Below are positions 1-9,032 of a DNA stretch of 64,000 bases, piece by piece. Source of the DNA: Brachybacterium saurashtrense. Lineage in GTDB: Bacteria; Actinomycetota; Actinomycetes; Actinomycetales; Dermabacteraceae. A model generated the notes under the pieces. That model made no database searches and was not told the origin of the DNA. It saw nothing but the letters and a program-made list of their open reading frames with translations. Numbering within the stretch: position 1 is the stretch's first letter; each line of letters starts with the position of its first letter. The translations under genes and the position numbers were made by a program. The DNA lies in contig NZ_CP031356.1 in NCBI RefSeq assembly GCF_003355475.1, positions 372,001-436,000 on the forward strand, written 5' to 3'.

Positions 1-1
1 T

Positions 2-43
2 GAGGTGCTCGACCGGTACGACGAGGGCGATCTGCCCTTCTGA
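2..43 (+). CDS. 3' end of an unidentified upstream gene (partial)
   Basis: An open frame enters from the left edge and ends at a TGA at 41-43. The last visible residues read EVLDRYDEGDLPF. Thirteen residues are too few to assign a family. The next gene lies convergently on the minus strand, so a terminating plus-strand gene fits here. Confidence 0.35.
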   Translation, partial: EVLDRYDEGDLPF

Positions 44-61
44 GCAGTCCCCGCGGGGAGG

Positions 62-1102
62 TCAGCGCACCAGGCGCCCGGTGCCGGTGCTCCAGCCGCG
101 CCCGTCGGCCAGCCGCTCGGCGAGGGCCGTCTCCAGGCGGGTGCGCCGCGGCAGCGTCGCGGGGTCCACGGGCGGGCGCAGGCCGAACACGAAGAACAGC
201 GCCCCGTCGGCGCCGTCCTGATCGCTCGCCAGCAGCTCCCAGCGCGCCGCGAAGCGGGCCAGGTTCGACTCCGGGCCCGTGATCTCGGCGAAGGCGTCGT
301 TCAGCAGCCAGGAATCGCAGGTGAACTCGTGCCCGAAGGCGGGGTCGCGTGCGTCGCGCCCCTCCCCGAGGTCGGCGTAGTGCGCGGTGAAGTAGGCGGT
401 CGCCGCCTCGAGGGACTGCTCCACGGCGGTCGGGTCGAGCGGTCCGCTGGCGGGGATGTGGGTGCCGATCACCCAGCGCTGCGGCGCGGCCTCCGGGGCG
501 GGGTGCTCGCCCCGCTCCAGCAGGGGCACGGGGCGCCGACCGAGGTCGAACTGCAGCCTCCCCAGGTGCACCAGGCGGCCGGCCCAGTTGCCGCTCACCC
601 AGTTCAGCTGGTGCAGGCCCAGTCGCCCCGTGGCGCGGCGGTGCACCCGCATCTGCTGGCCCAGATCGGCGAGCACGTGCCAGGAGAGCTCCTCGTCGAG
701 TCCGCGCGCGGCGTGCCAGGCGCGCACCGTCGAGGTGGAGACCGTGAAGGCGAGGATCGCCAGCAGCCCCTCCCCGGGAGCGAGCCGCTGCTGCAGGGCG
801 TTCAGGTGCTCCGCGCGCGCGGCGAGGTCGAGAGCCTCCGTCTCGAGTCCCGCCTCGCGCCGCAGGGCATCCGCGATCGCGGTGACCTCGCCCCGCAGGG
901 CGTCGTCGGCGGCGACCGCGCTGGCGAGCGGCGCGAGCTCGTCGGCGTCCTCCCCGGTGATCCCGAGCCGCTCCAGCAGCCCGGGGAACGACGGGGCGGT
1001 GAGCATCACCCGCACCTGGTCGGCGGTGAGCGGGGCGGTGGCGCGCACGGCCCGGGGCGGGGCGCCGAGGGTCTCGTGCGGCGGGCGGCGACGATCGGTC
1101 AT
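62..1102 (-). CDS. acyltransferase domain protein (NAT_N/GNAT_C type)
   Basis: A 346-residue protein that I recognise as the actinobacterial family with an N-terminal helical NAT_N domain and a C-terminal GNAT-like acyltransferase domain. The middle carries the typical run of a DLGQQ helix, RATGRLGL, then LGRLQFDL at about residues 150-190. Family members are predicted acyltransferases; the substrate is unknown and nothing here identifies it. The start is supported by a TAGCGT -10 element at 1109-1114, six bases before the ATG, with no Shine-Dalgarno sequence, so the mRNA is probably leaderless. The gene stands alone, divergent from the HerA-like ATPase. Confidence 0.6.
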   Translation of the reverse strand: MTDRRRPPHETLGAPPRAVRATAPLTADQVRVMLTAPSFPGLLERLGITGEDADELAPLASAVAADDALRGEVTAIADALRREAGLETEALDLAARAEHLNALQQRLAPGEGLLAILAFTVSTSTVRAWHAARGLDEELSWHVLADLGQQMRVHRRATGRLGLHQLNWVSGNWAGRLVHLGRLQFDLGRRPVPLLERGEHPAPEAAPQRWVIGTHIPASGPLDPTAVEQSLEAATAYFTAHYADLGEGRDARDPAFGHEFTCDSWLLNDAFAEITGPESNLARFAARWELLASDQDGADGALFFVFGLRPPVDPATLPRRTRLETALAERLADGRGWSTGTGRLVR

Positions 1103-1261
1103 GGCTGCACGCTACTGCCTCGCCCGCGCGGCACCGGCCCACCCCGCCGGACGGCTCCCGCGCCGCTCGGCACGGCCTCGGCCCGCGCGGCGGGGCCGCT
1201 ACGATTCCAGGGTCGAGATCCCGCACCTGTAGGCCTGCGCCGACGCAGGAGGAGTCAGAGC

Positions 1262-2866
1262 ATGAGCACCACGGACCAGAGCGCCGCCGGCACCGGCGGC
1301 GGGGAGATCAGCGCGGAGGTCGCCGCGATCTCGGAGGCCTACGCGTTCGAAGGCGCACGCATCCACCTGGGCGCCCTGCTCGAGGGGGAGGAGCCGAACC
1401 CCGCGGTGGCGGTGAACCTCGCGGTGGGCATGCTGAACCGTCACGGTCTCATCGCGGGCGCCACCGGCACCGGTAAGACCCGCACCCTGCAGGTGATCGC
1501 CGAGCAGGCCGCGCACGCCGGCGCCGCCGTGTTCGTCGCGGACATGAAGGGCGATCTCTCCGGCATCGCCGTGCCCGGCCCGGCCTCGTCGACGCTCACC
1601 GCCCGTGCCGCCACCCGCGGCCAGGAGTGGGTCTCCCGCGCCGCCCCCACGGAGTTCTTCACCCTGGGCGGGCAGGGCGAGGGCGTGCCGATCCGCACCA
1701 CCGTGAGCGACTTCGGCCCGGTGCTGCTGTCCAAGGTGCTCGAGCTCAACGAGACCCAGGAGTCGTCCCTGGGCCTGATCTTCCACTACGCGGACTCCCA
1801 CGGCCTGGCGCTGCTGGACCTCAAGGACCTCCGCGCCCTGATCCAGTTCCTCACCTCCGAGGAGGGCAGGAGCGAGCTGAAGGGCATCGGCGGCATCTCC
1901 ACCGCCACCGCGGGCGTGATCCTGCGCAGCCTCACCGCCTTCGAGGCCTCCGGGGCGGACGTCTTCTTCGGCGAGCCCGCCTTCGACCCCGCGCAGCTGC
2001 TGCGCCGGGCGGAGGACGGCACCGGCATCATCTCCTGCCTCGAGCTGCCGGGGGTCGCCACCCGGCCCGCACTGTTCTCCACCTTCATGATGTGGATGCT
2101 GGCGGAGCTCTACCAGGACCTTCCCGAGGTGGGCGACGCCGAGGTGCCGAAGCTGGTGTTCTTCCTCGACGAGGCGCACCTGCTGTTCAAGGACGCCTCG
2201 GACGCGTTCCTGGACCAGGTGGTGCAGACGGTGCGCCTGATCCGCTCCAAGGGCGTGGGGGTCTTCTTCATCACCCAGACCCCGAAGGACATCCCTGGGG
2301 ACGTCCTCGCCCAGCTGGGCAACCGGGTCCAGCACGCCCTGCGCGCCTTCACCCCGGACGACGCCAAGGCCCTGCGGGCCACCGCCTCCACCTTCCCCAC
2401 CTCCGAGCACGACCTGGTGGAGGTGATCCCGGCGCTGGGCACGGGCGAGGCGATCGTCACCGTGATGAGCGAGGACGGCGCCCCCACCCCGGTGGCGGTC
2501 ACCGCGGTGCGCGCCCCGGAGAGCTCGATGGAGCCCGCCGGGGAGCAGGTGATCAAGGACGCCGCGGCCGCGTCGCCGCTGATGGCCGAGTACGGCACCG
2601 CGGTGGACAACGAGTCCGCCTACGAGATCCTCGCCGCGCGCGCCGAGAAGGACGCGCAGGCCGTGGAGGAGGCGGAGAAGGCGGAGAAGCGCAGGGCCGC
2701 GGCGACCTCCGGCGGCGCCGGGAGCACCTCGCATTCCTCCCGCTCCGCGAAGGACGAGGAGGGCTTCTTCGACAATCCGGCCGTGAAGAGCTTCCTGCGC
2801 TCGGCCGGCACGGTGCTCGGCCGCGAGATCACCCGCTCGCTGTTCGGCACCCGCCGGCGCCGCTGA
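1262..2866 (+). CDS. HerA-like ATPase/helicase, DUF853 family
   Basis: A 534-residue RecA-fold ATPase of the HerA/FtsK-like DUF853 family. Walker A GATGTGKT lies at residues 66-73 and Walker B FLDEAH at about 301-306. A TQTPKDIP segment follows, as in this family, and the C-terminal 80 residues are charged and probably disordered. HerA relatives are DNA-translocating hexamers. The cellular role of DUF853 proteins is not settled, and no NurA nuclease is nearby. The ATG at 1262 is chosen because an AGGAGG Shine-Dalgarno sequence precedes it; a TACGAT -10 lies near 1200. A long hairpin follows the stop. Confidence 0.8.
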   Translation: MSTTDQSAAGTGGGEISAEVAAISEAYAFEGARIHLGALLEGEEPNPAVAVNLAVGMLNRHGLIAGATGTGKTRTLQVIAEQAAHAGAAVFVADMKGDLSGIAVPGPASSTLTARAATRGQEWVSRAAPTEFFTLGGQGEGVPIRTTVSDFGPVLLSKVLELNETQESSLGLIFHYADSHGLALLDLKDLRALIQFLTSEEGRSELKGIGGISTATAGVILRSLTAFEASGADVFFGEPAFDPAQLLRRAEDGTGIISCLELPGVATRPALFSTFMMWMLAELYQDLPEVGDAEVPKLVFFLDEAHLLFKDASDAFLDQVVQTVRLIRSKGVGVFFITQTPKDIPGDVLAQLGNRVQHALRAFTPDDAKALRATASTFPTSEHDLVEVIPALGTGEAIVTVMSEDGAPTPVAVTAVRAPESSMEPAGEQVIKDAAAASPLMAEYGTAVDNESAYEILAARAEKDAQAVEEAEKAEKRRAAATSGGAGSTSHSSRSAKDEEGFFDNPAVKSFLRSAGTVLGREITRSLFGTRRRR

Positions 2867-2907
2867 GCCCGAGGGACGCGCGCCCCGGGCGACGAGGCCC
2901 CACATGA

Positions 2908-2943
2908 CGACGGCGTCCCCACCGTGCGGTGGGGACGCCGTCG
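2908..2943. terminator. bidirectional terminator hairpin
   Basis: A perfect 16-bp inverted repeat with a 4-nt GTGC loop sits between the convergent HerA-like and gpmA genes. It has no U tract, like the other hairpins in this window, and can serve both strands. Confidence 0.8.
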
Positions 2944-2961
2944 GCGCGCGGGGCGCTCAGC

Positions 2962-3708
2962 TCACTTCGTGCCCTGCTTGGCGACCGCCTCGGCGGCGGC
3001 CTTCGCGGCGACCGGGTCGAGGTAGCGGCCGCCCTTCTCGACGGGCTGGAAGTCCTCGTCCAGCTCATACACGAGCGGCTGGCCGGTGGGGATGTTCAGC
3101 CCGGAGATCTCCTCGTCGGAGATGCCGTCGAGGTACTTCACCAGCGCCCGCAGCGAGTTGCCGTGGGCGGCGATGAGCACGGTCTTCCCGGCGGCGAGGT
3201 CGGGCTTGATGCCCTCCTCCCAGTACGGCAGGAAGCGCTCCACCACGTCCTTGAGGCACTCGGACTTCGGCAGCTGGTCGCCGAGGTCCGCGTACTGCGG
3301 ATCCTGGTCCTGCGAGAACTCGGAGCCGAACTCGATCTCCGGCGGCGGGGTGTCGTAGGAGCGGCGCCAGGCCATGAACTGCTCCTCGCCGTACGTCGAG
3401 CGGATCTCCGCCTTGTCCATGCCCTGCAGGGCGCCGTAGTGGCGCTCGTTGAGGCGCCAGTCGCGCTTCACCGGGATCCAGTGGCGGTCGGCGGCGTCCA
3501 GGGCGAGGTTCGCGGTCATGATGGCGCGGCGCTGCAGCGAGGTGTGGACCACGTCGGGCAGGATCCCCGCCTCCTTGAGCAGGTCGCCGCCCTCGACGGC
3601 CTCCTGGCGGCCCTTCTCGGTGAGGTGCACGTCCACCCAGCCGGTGAACAGGTTCTTCGCGTTCCAGTCGCTCTCGCCGTGGCGGAGCAGCACGAGTGTG
3701 TAGGTCAT
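2962..3708 (-). CDS. gpmA: 2,3-bisphosphoglycerate-dependent phosphoglycerate mutase
   Basis: A 248-residue histidine phosphatase-fold enzyme interconverting 3- and 2-phosphoglycerate in glycolysis and gluconeogenesis. The phosphohistidine motif LRHGESDWN (His10) opens the protein, RLNERHYG follows at about residue 85, and [10 protein letters not shown] carries the second catalytic His in the last third. The length fits the cofactor-dependent family. A TACGCT -10 at 3715-3720 ends six bases before the ATG, so translation is probably leaderless. It is divergent from the HAD phosphatase gene. Confidence 0.95.
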   Translation of the reverse strand: MTYTLVLLRHGESDWNAKNLFTGWVDVHLTEKGRQEAVEGGDLLKEAGILPDVVHTSLQRRAIMTANLALDAADRHWIPVKRDWRLNERHYGALQGMDKAEIRSTYGEEQFMAWRRSYDTPPPEIEFGSEFSQDQDPQYADLGDQLPKSECLKDVVERFLPYWEEGIKPDLAAGKTVLIAAHGNSLRALVKYLDGISDEEISGLNIPTGQPLVYELDEDFQPVEKGGRYLDPVAAKAAAEAVAKQGTK

Positions 3709-3807
3709 GGGGCCAGCGTACGCGGGCCGCTCCCGGCGTGCATGTCCTGCTCACCGCCGCGCGGGCGGCCCGGCGGCGCGGAGCCCGCCGCCGCTACGCT
3801 CCGGGGG
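3709..3807. promoter_or_regulatory. divergent promoter region gpmA / HAD phosphatase
   Basis: This 99-bp gap carries a minus-strand TACGCT at 3715-3720 for gpmA and a plus-strand TACGCT at 3795-3800 for the HAD gene. Each hexamer is placed 6-7 bases from its start codon. No convincing -35 element or operator repeat is visible. Confidence 0.5.
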
Positions 3808-4479
3808 ATGACCTCCCTCGCCGACGGCGCTCTCGCGCACGCCCCCGTGATCCTGCTCGACCTCGACGGCACCGTGGTGGAGTCCGCGCCCGGGATCCTC
3901 GCCGCCCTCGACCACGCCTTCGCCGCCACCGGGGAGGAGCATCCCGGGCGCGAGCGCCTGCAGTCCTTCATCGGTCCGCCGCTGGTGGACTCCTTCCGCA
4001 CCGAGCTGGGGATGAGCGAGGAGCGCGCGGAGGCGATGCGCCTGGCTTACACCGAGCACTACCTCGCCCACGGCTACCGGCTCAGCGTCCCCTACGAGGG
4101 GATGACCGCGCTCATCGCCGCTCTGCGCGCCGAGGGCCGCACCGTAGCGGTCGCCACGAACAAGCCCGAGACCACGGCGGTGAGCGTGCTCGAGCACCAG
4201 GGCCTGATCGCCTCCCTCGATCTGGTGGGCGGCACCGACGCGAGCACCGGCCGCACCCACAAGGCCCAGGTGATCGGCTCCGTGCTGGAGCGCCTGGGCG
4301 TCACCGCGGCAGGCGGCGCGGTGATGGTGGGGGACCGCCTGCACGACGCCGACGGGGCGGCGGCCCACGGCCTCGAGGCGGTGCTGGTGGGCTGGGGCTA
4401 CGGCGGGGAGGCCGAGCGGCGGGCCGGGCTGCCGTTCGTGGCGACCGTCCCGCAGCTGGACCGCCTGCTGCGCCGCTGA
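3808..4479 (+). CDS. HAD-family phosphatase, phosphoglycolate phosphatase-like
   Basis: A 223-residue HAD hydrolase. Motif I is LDLDGTVVES at residues 12-21 with the two catalytic aspartates, motif II is the ATNKPE stretch near residue 118, and the VMVGDRLHDADGA stretch holds motif IV near residue 178. The cap insertion is the Gph/PhnX-like helical type. The substrate is probably a small phosphate ester; phosphoglycolate or pyrophosphate are possible. The ATG at 3808 is favoured by the TACGCT -10 ending seven bases upstream. Confidence 0.8.
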   Translation: MTSLADGALAHAPVILLDLDGTVVESAPGILAALDHAFAATGEEHPGRERLQSFIGPPLVDSFRTELGMSEERAEAMRLAYTEHYLAHGYRLSVPYEGMTALIAALRAEGRTVAVATNKPETTAVSVLEHQGLIASLDLVGGTDASTGRTHKAQVIGSVLERLGVTAAGGAVMVGDRLHDADGAAAHGLEAVLVGWGYGGEAERRAGLPFVATVPQLDRLLRR

Positions 4480-4577
4480 GCCGCCGTCGCGGGAGGGCGT
4501 GGACGGGCGAGGAGCGCCCGGCGCTGCGCGGCGCCCCACGCGGCGCCTCGCGGGGCCGGCGGCGCGGAGCGCGGGGA

Positions 4578-5003
4578 TCAGGCCTCGAGCAGGATCGTCA
4601 CCGGGCCGTCCCCGGTCATCCCCACCCGCATGTGCGCACCGAAGCGGCCGGTGCCTACGGTGACCCCGCGCTCCCGGAGCGCCTCCACCACCTGCTCCAC
4701 CAGGGGCTCGGCGACGGGCCCCGGCGCGGCGGCGCTCCATGAGGGGCGGCGGCCCTTCCTGGCGTCGCCGTAGAGCGTGAACTGGGAGACCACCAGCACC
4801 TGCGCCCCGGTCTCCAGCACCGAGCGCTCACCCTCCAGGATCCGCAGCTCGCAGATCTTGCGGGCGATCACGGCGACCTGCTCCGGGCCGTCCTCGTGGG
4901 TCACGCCCACCAGGGCCAGCAGGCCCTCGCCCTCGACGGCGCCCACCACCTCGCCGTCCACCTCGACCTGAGCACCGTCGACCCGCTGGAGCACTGCACG
5001 CAT
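4578..5003 (-). CDS. dtd: D-aminoacyl-tRNA deacylase
   Basis: A 141-residue Dtd protein, which hydrolyses D-amino acids mischarged on tRNA. The [12 protein letters not shown] start, the [12 protein letters not shown] motif containing the conserved SQxT active-site element, and the GRFGAHMRV segment near the C-terminus (the Gly-cisPro region of the family) are all recognisable. It is convergent with the HAD gene across about 100 bp of GC-rich imperfect inverted repeats. A weak CACCAT -10 at 5011-5016 may give a leaderless mRNA. Confidence 0.93.
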   Translation of the reverse strand: MRAVLQRVDGAQVEVDGEVVGAVEGEGLLALVGVTHEDGPEQVAVIARKICELRILEGERSVLETGAQVLVVSQFTLYGDARKGRRPSWSAAAPGPVAEPLVEQVVEALRERGVTVGTGRFGAHMRVGMTGDGPVTILLEA

Positions 5004-5054
5004 GCCCCCGATGGTGGCACACCGGCGGTGGGCGCTCCTGCGCGCGGGGACCTC

Positions 5055-6725
5055 TCACTCGGGGCGGATCGTGGGGATCGCCCGCTCCTGGGTGGGGGAG
5101 TCGTCGCCATGCTCGCCGCGGCCCCCGTCCGACGCCGGCGGTGCCGTGTGCTCCGGCGGTGCGGTGTGCTGCGGGGGTGCCGTGTGCTGCGGCGGTGCGG
5201 TCTGCTCCTGGGGCGCGGTGTGCTGCGGCGGCGCCTGCGACGGGGCGGAGCGCTGCGGCGGCGCGGACTGCTGCACCGGCGCGGCCGACCCCGGGGCGGG
5301 GGCGATGGATCCTCGGCCCGCGGGCGGTGCGGGCGCCGACGGTCCGGACGGCCGATGCCCGCCCGACGGCGCCGACGGGCCGGGGGCCGCGGGCGGTGCG
5401 GGGGCCGGCCCGCCGTGCCCGGACCCCGCCTGCGCGTGGCGGCGGCGCTCCGCGTGCCGGGCCGCGGTGGCCCATTCCTCCGCCACCCGCACGATCGCCT
5501 CGGTGGCGGCCTCCCAGGCGGCCTCCTGCTGGCGATGCGGCCCGGTGGCCAGGGAGAGCACCACCCCGGCGGCGCGCAGAGCGAGCTCGGTGGGGTCCAC
5601 GCGGTGCTCGAAGGTGACGAGCCAGGTGCGGATCGCCTCCTCCACCCGCGCCTGCATCGCGCGGTCGATGCGGCCGGCGTTGCCGTAGTCGGCGAGCACG
5701 CTGAGATGGGCCAGCAGGCAGGCGAGGTCGTCGGCCCGGCGGCCGGGGCCCACGGTGTCGATGTCGAGCAGGCCCACCACCTTGCCGTCCTGCACGAACA
5801 CCTGCGCCTCGTAGAAGTCGCCGTGCACCACGTCGTGCGGGCGCATGTCCATGCGCTGCTCCAGGGCGGTCAGTCCGTCGCGGATCGAGGCCACCAGGGC
5901 GTCCAGCCGGGGGCCCAGCGAGGGGACGGAAGAGGCCACGATCCCGGCGTAGAACTCCACGGAGTCCGTCCAGGGCGGGCGCAGCGGCAGCGAGTACATC
6001 GAGGCGGGCAGGCGGTCCAGCAGCGCCACCAGATCCTCCGCCCGGCAGGAGTCCACGCCCTCGTCGATCACCGCGCGGGCCAGCGGACGGCCCGGCAGCT
6101 CCGCGAGCACCACCAGGCCGTCGTGGTGGGCGATCACCTGCGGCACCGGCACCCCGGCGGCCAGCAGGCGCTCGTGGCGGTCCACGATCTCGCCGCTGCG
6201 GTGGGGCTGCATCACCTTGAGGTACACCGCCCCCTCGCCCTGCGCGGCGCGCAGCACGGCGCGGCGGCCGGGCCGGTACGAGACCACGTCGATCGAGATC
6301 GGCTGCGTCGGGTCGGCGCCGATGTGCACGCCCAGGTCATGGAGGGTGCGGCCCACGATGTCCGGGTAGCACACCTGCGGCAGCATCGGCAGCCACGGGT
6401 CATGGGGGTAGCGCCACACGCGCACGTTGATGTCGCCGTCGGTCATCACCAGGGTCTGCTCGGCCACGTGGAGATTCTTCTCGCGCTCCCCGATGTGGGC
6501 GCTGGCCCCGAACAGCTCCTCGCGGGCGGGCGCCTGAGGGCCGTCCAGCTCCGGCCAGGAGACCTGGGTGCGGTACAGCGCCTTCGTGCTGCGTCCCGGG
6601 CGGTGGTCGACGTGATCCAGCTGCCAGCTGTGCAGCACCCCGCCCGAGTTGCCGACGGCCGAGCGGAGCAGTCCGCCCGCGCCGGGCCCGGTGAGGAGCT
6701 CGGAGCCGTCCTGGGTCTGTGACAT
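5055..6725 (-). CDS. APH-family phosphotransferase with Pro-rich C-terminal tail
   Basis: A 556-residue protein whose residues 100-400 are an aminoglycoside phosphotransferase/choline kinase-type fold. VVHGDFYEAQVF near residue 304 is the catalytic HGD loop and LLDIDTVGPGRRADDLA is the metal-binding aspartate motif. Such enzymes phosphorylate small hydroxylated molecules; resistance, sugar and choline substrates are all possible. The N-terminal 90 residues are unassigned. The last 130 residues are Pro/Ala-rich with repeated PPQHTA-like units. It is divergent from the DUF3151 gene across 54 bp. Confidence 0.7.
   Translation of the reverse strand: MSQTQDGSELLTGPGAGGLLRSAVGNSGGVLHSWQLDHVDHRPGRSTKALYRTQVSWPELDGPQAPAREELFGASAHIGEREKNLHVAEQTLVMTDGDINVRVWRYPHDPWLPMLPQVCYPDIVGRTLHDLGVHIGADPTQPISIDVVSYRPGRRAVLRAAQGEGAVYLKVMQPHRSGEIVDRHERLLAAGVPVPQVIAHHDGLVVLAELPGRPLARAVIDEGVDSCRAEDLVALLDRLPASMYSLPLRPPWTDSVEFYAGIVASSVPSLGPRLDALVASIRDGLTALEQRMDMRPHDVVHGDFYEAQVFVQDGKVVGLLDIDTVGPGRRADDLACLLAHLSVLADYGNAGRIDRAMQARVEEAIRTWLVTFEHRVDPTELALRAAGVVLSLATGPHRQQEAAWEAATEAIVRVAEEWATAARHAERRRHAQAGSGHGGPAPAPPAAPGPSAPSGGHRPSGPSAPAPPAGRGSIAPAPGSAAPVQQSAPPQRSAPSQAPPQHTAPQEQTAPPQHTAPPQHTAPPEHTAPPASDGGRGEHGDDSPTQERAIPTIRPE
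5136..5234 (-). repeat. in-gene hexapeptide repeat (PPQHTA-like)
   Basis: The DNA repeats an 18-bp unit about five times with substitutions, encoding variants such as PPQHTA, PQEQTA and PPEHTA at residues 498-530 of the phosphotransferase. The frame is kept, so this is a coding low-complexity tail. Confidence 0.7.
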
Positions 6726-6779
6726 GAAGGAATCAATCTGGTCATGGGGTCATCGGGCGACACCGCCTACGATGCTGTC

Positions 6780-7205
6780 ATGGCTGATCGTACCGATAAC
6801 CTCACCAGCGGGAATCTCCTGGGCATTCCCGAGACCCGCCTGCCGGACGACTTCGTGGACGTGCAGGTCGCCGAGGAGCTCGAGGACGGGGACCCGCGCG
6901 AGGTCGCCTCCCGCCACCTCGACTCGCCGCTCGCCTGGGCCACGCTGGCGCAGGACGCGCTCAGCGACGGCGACGCGATCGCCGCCTACGCCTTCGCCCG
7001 CACCGGCTACCACCGCGGGCTGGACGCGCTGCGGCGCGCGGGCTGGCGCGGTCAGGGGCCGATCCCCGCCGCCCACGCCCCCAACCGCGGCTTCCTGCGG
7101 GCGCTGGCGATGCTGGGTGAGACCTCCCGCCGCCTGGGCGACGAGGCCGAGGCCGACCGGGTCACCGACTTCCTGCGCGAGGCCGATCCGACCCTGCTGG
7201 GCTGA
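6780..7205 (+). CDS. DUF3151 family protein
   Basis: A 141-residue protein of the actinobacterial DUF3151 family. Diagnostic blocks are [30 protein letters not shown] and [12 protein letters not shown]. The helical, TPR-like pattern has no assigned activity. I chose the ATG at 6780 over an in-frame ATG at 6744 because the later one lies seven bases after a TACGAT -10 at 6768-6773, again a leaderless arrangement. It precedes purA by about 120 bp. Confidence 0.88.
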   Translation: MADRTDNLTSGNLLGIPETRLPDDFVDVQVAEELEDGDPREVASRHLDSPLAWATLAQDALSDGDAIAAYAFARTGYHRGLDALRRAGWRGQGPIPAAHAPNRGFLRALAMLGETSRRLGDEAEADRVTDFLREADPTLLG

Positions 7206-7327
7206 GCGGCGCCCGGGCGCCGTCGCCGTGCAGAAGGCGCCCGGCCCCGCTTGGTAGGATCCTCGCGGCCGGTCGCACCGCACCCGGCCATGTGTCAGGA
7301 AGTCCCGCCCCGCCCCCAGGAGTCGCC

Positions 7328-8626
7328 ATGCCCGCCGTCGTGATCGTCGGAGCCCAGTGGGGCGACGAGGGGAAGGGCAAGGCCACCGATCTGCTCGGCG
7401 AGCGGGTCGACTACGTCGTCAAGCCCAACGGCGGCAACAACGCCGGGCACACGGTGGTGGTGGACGGCGAGAAGTTCGAGCTCAAGCTCCTTCCCGCCGG
7501 GATCCTCTCCCCGCAGGTCACCCCGGTGATCGGCAACGGCGTGGTGGTCAACCTGGAGGCGCTGTTCGAGGAGATCGAGATGCTCTCCTCCCGCGGCGTG
7601 GACACCTCGCGCCTGCGGATCAGCGCCAACGCCCACGTGGTGGCCCCCTACCACCAGACCCTCGACAAGGTCACCGAGCGCTTCCTCGGCAAGCGCGCGA
7701 TCGGCACCACCGGTCGCGGCATCGGCCCCGCCTACATGGACAAGATCGGGCGCCTGGGCATCCGGGTGCAGGACCTCTTCGACGCCTCGATCCTGCGCCA
7801 GAAGATCGAGGGGGCGCTGCGGCAGAAGAACGAGCTGCTGGTCAAGCTCTACAACCGTCGCGCCGTCGAGGTCGAGGAGATCGTCGAGGAGCTGCTCTCC
7901 TACGCGGAGCGGCTGCGCCCGATGGTGGTGGACACCACCCTGCTGCTGAACACCGCCCTGGACCGGGACGAGGTGGTGCTGATGGAGGGCGGCCAGGCCA
8001 CCTTCCTGGACGTGGACCACGGCACCTACCCGTTCGTCACCAGCTCCAACCCCACCGCGGGCGGCGCCTGCACCGGCACCGGCATCGGCCCCACCCGGAT
8101 CGACCGCGTGATCGGGATCGTGAAGGCTTACACCACCCGCGTGGGCGCCGGGCCGTTCCCCACCGAGCTCGAGGACAAGTGGGGCGAGTACCTGCAGACC
8201 ACCGGCGGCGAGGTGGGCGTGAACACCGGCCGCCCCCGCCGCTGCGGCTGGTACGACGCGCTGATGATCCGCCACGCGGTGCGCATCAACGGCTTCACCG
8301 ACATCGTGCTCACCAAGCTCGACGTGCTCACCGGCATCGACGAGGTGCCGATCTGCACCGGCTACGACGTGGACGGCGTGCTCCACCGCGAGATGCCGAT
8401 GACCCAGACGGAGTTCCACCACGCCACCCCGGTCTATGAGACCCTGCCCGGCTGGAGCGAGGACCTCTCGCAGGCGCGGACCTTCGAGGAGCTCCCCGAG
8501 AACGCGCGCGCCTACGTGAAGCGCCTCGAGGAGCTCGCCGAGTGCCGGATCAGCGCGATCGGCGTGGGCCCCGATCGGGCGGACACCATCGCCGTCCACG
8601 ACCTGCTGCCCGAGGCGTCCGCCTGA
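7328..8626 (+). CDS. purA: adenylosuccinate synthase
   Basis: A 432-residue PurA catalysing GTP-dependent ligation of IMP and aspartate in AMP synthesis. The N-terminal P-loop [18 protein letters not shown], the [14 protein letters not shown]-binding loop and the [12 protein letters not shown] segment are intact. The ATG at 7328 follows a CCAGGAG Shine-Dalgarno sequence. A TAGGAT -10 near 7254 would give a leader of about 65 nt containing a 6-bp GGCCGG hairpin at 7267-7289. It may be co-transcribed with the sterol-carrier-like gene one base downstream. Confidence 0.97.
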   Translation: MPAVVIVGAQWGDEGKGKATDLLGERVDYVVKPNGGNNAGHTVVVDGEKFELKLLPAGILSPQVTPVIGNGVVVNLEALFEEIEMLSSRGVDTSRLRISANAHVVAPYHQTLDKVTERFLGKRAIGTTGRGIGPAYMDKIGRLGIRVQDLFDASILRQKIEGALRQKNELLVKLYNRRAVEVEEIVEELLSYAERLRPMVVDTTLLLNTALDRDEVVLMEGGQATFLDVDHGTYPFVTSSNPTAGGACTGTGIGPTRIDRVIGIVKAYTTRVGAGPFPTELEDKWGEYLQTTGGEVGVNTGRPRRCGWYDALMIRHAVRINGFTDIVLTKLDVLTGIDEVPICTGYDVDGVLHREMPMTQTEFHHATPVYETLPGWSEDLSQARTFEELPENARAYVKRLEELAECRISAIGVGPDRADTIAVHDLLPEASA

Positions 8627-8627
8627 C

Positions 8628-9032
8628 GTGACGACCCGCCGCACCGATCCCGAGGCGGGCCGCCGAGCGCTCTCCGCCTGGGCCGTCGCCCCCGAGGCGG
8701 CCCGGCGCGCCGTGCTCGCCCCCGCCGTCCGCCACACCCTGGAGATGTTCGCCGAGGAGCACCCCGGCGGCGCCGTGGAGCTGCGCGTCCCGCCGTACGC
8801 CGCCGTCCAGGCGATCGCCGGCACCCGGCACACCCGCGGCACCCCGCCCGCGGTGGTCGAGACCGACGCCGCCACCTGGCTCGCGCTGGTCGCCGGCGAC
8901 CTGACCTGGGAGGCCGCTGCCTCCGAGGGCCGGGTGCACGCCAGCGGGGAGCGCAGCGACCTCGCCGCGCTGCTGCCGCTGCCGGGACCGCGCCGCGTGT
9001 GCCGCACCGCACGGGAGCAGGAGACGCGATGA
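8628..9032 (+). CDS. sterol-carrier (SCP2-like) family protein
   Basis: A 134-residue protein starting with GTG one base after the purA stop. It matches the actinobacterial sterol carrier family found near purine genes: VELRVPPYAAVQ, RHTRGTPPAVVETDAATWLAL and the GRVHASG strand. The SCP2 fold binds lipids or acyl compounds in other systems; no ligand is known here. Its TGA overlaps the cutC ATG by four bases (ATGA), indicating translational coupling. Confidence 0.8.
   Translation: MTTRRTDPEAGRRALSAWAVAPEAARRAVLAPAVRHTLEMFAEEHPGGAVELRVPPYAAVQAIAGTRHTRGTPPAVVETDAATWLALVAGDLTWEAAASEGRVHASGERSDLAALLPLPGPRRVCRTAREQETR

Noticed and set aside
1199-2905. Long open frame antisense to the HerA-like gene (and many similar ones elsewhere)
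   Set aside because: In DNA this GC-rich, frames complementary to real genes stay open by codon bias. These lack family motifs and carry His/Gly/Arg/Ala-rich composition.
4480-4577. Terminator between the HAD phosphatase and dtd
   Set aside because: Several overlapping GGCGCC repeats could pair in different ways, but no long perfect stem like those elsewhere is seen.
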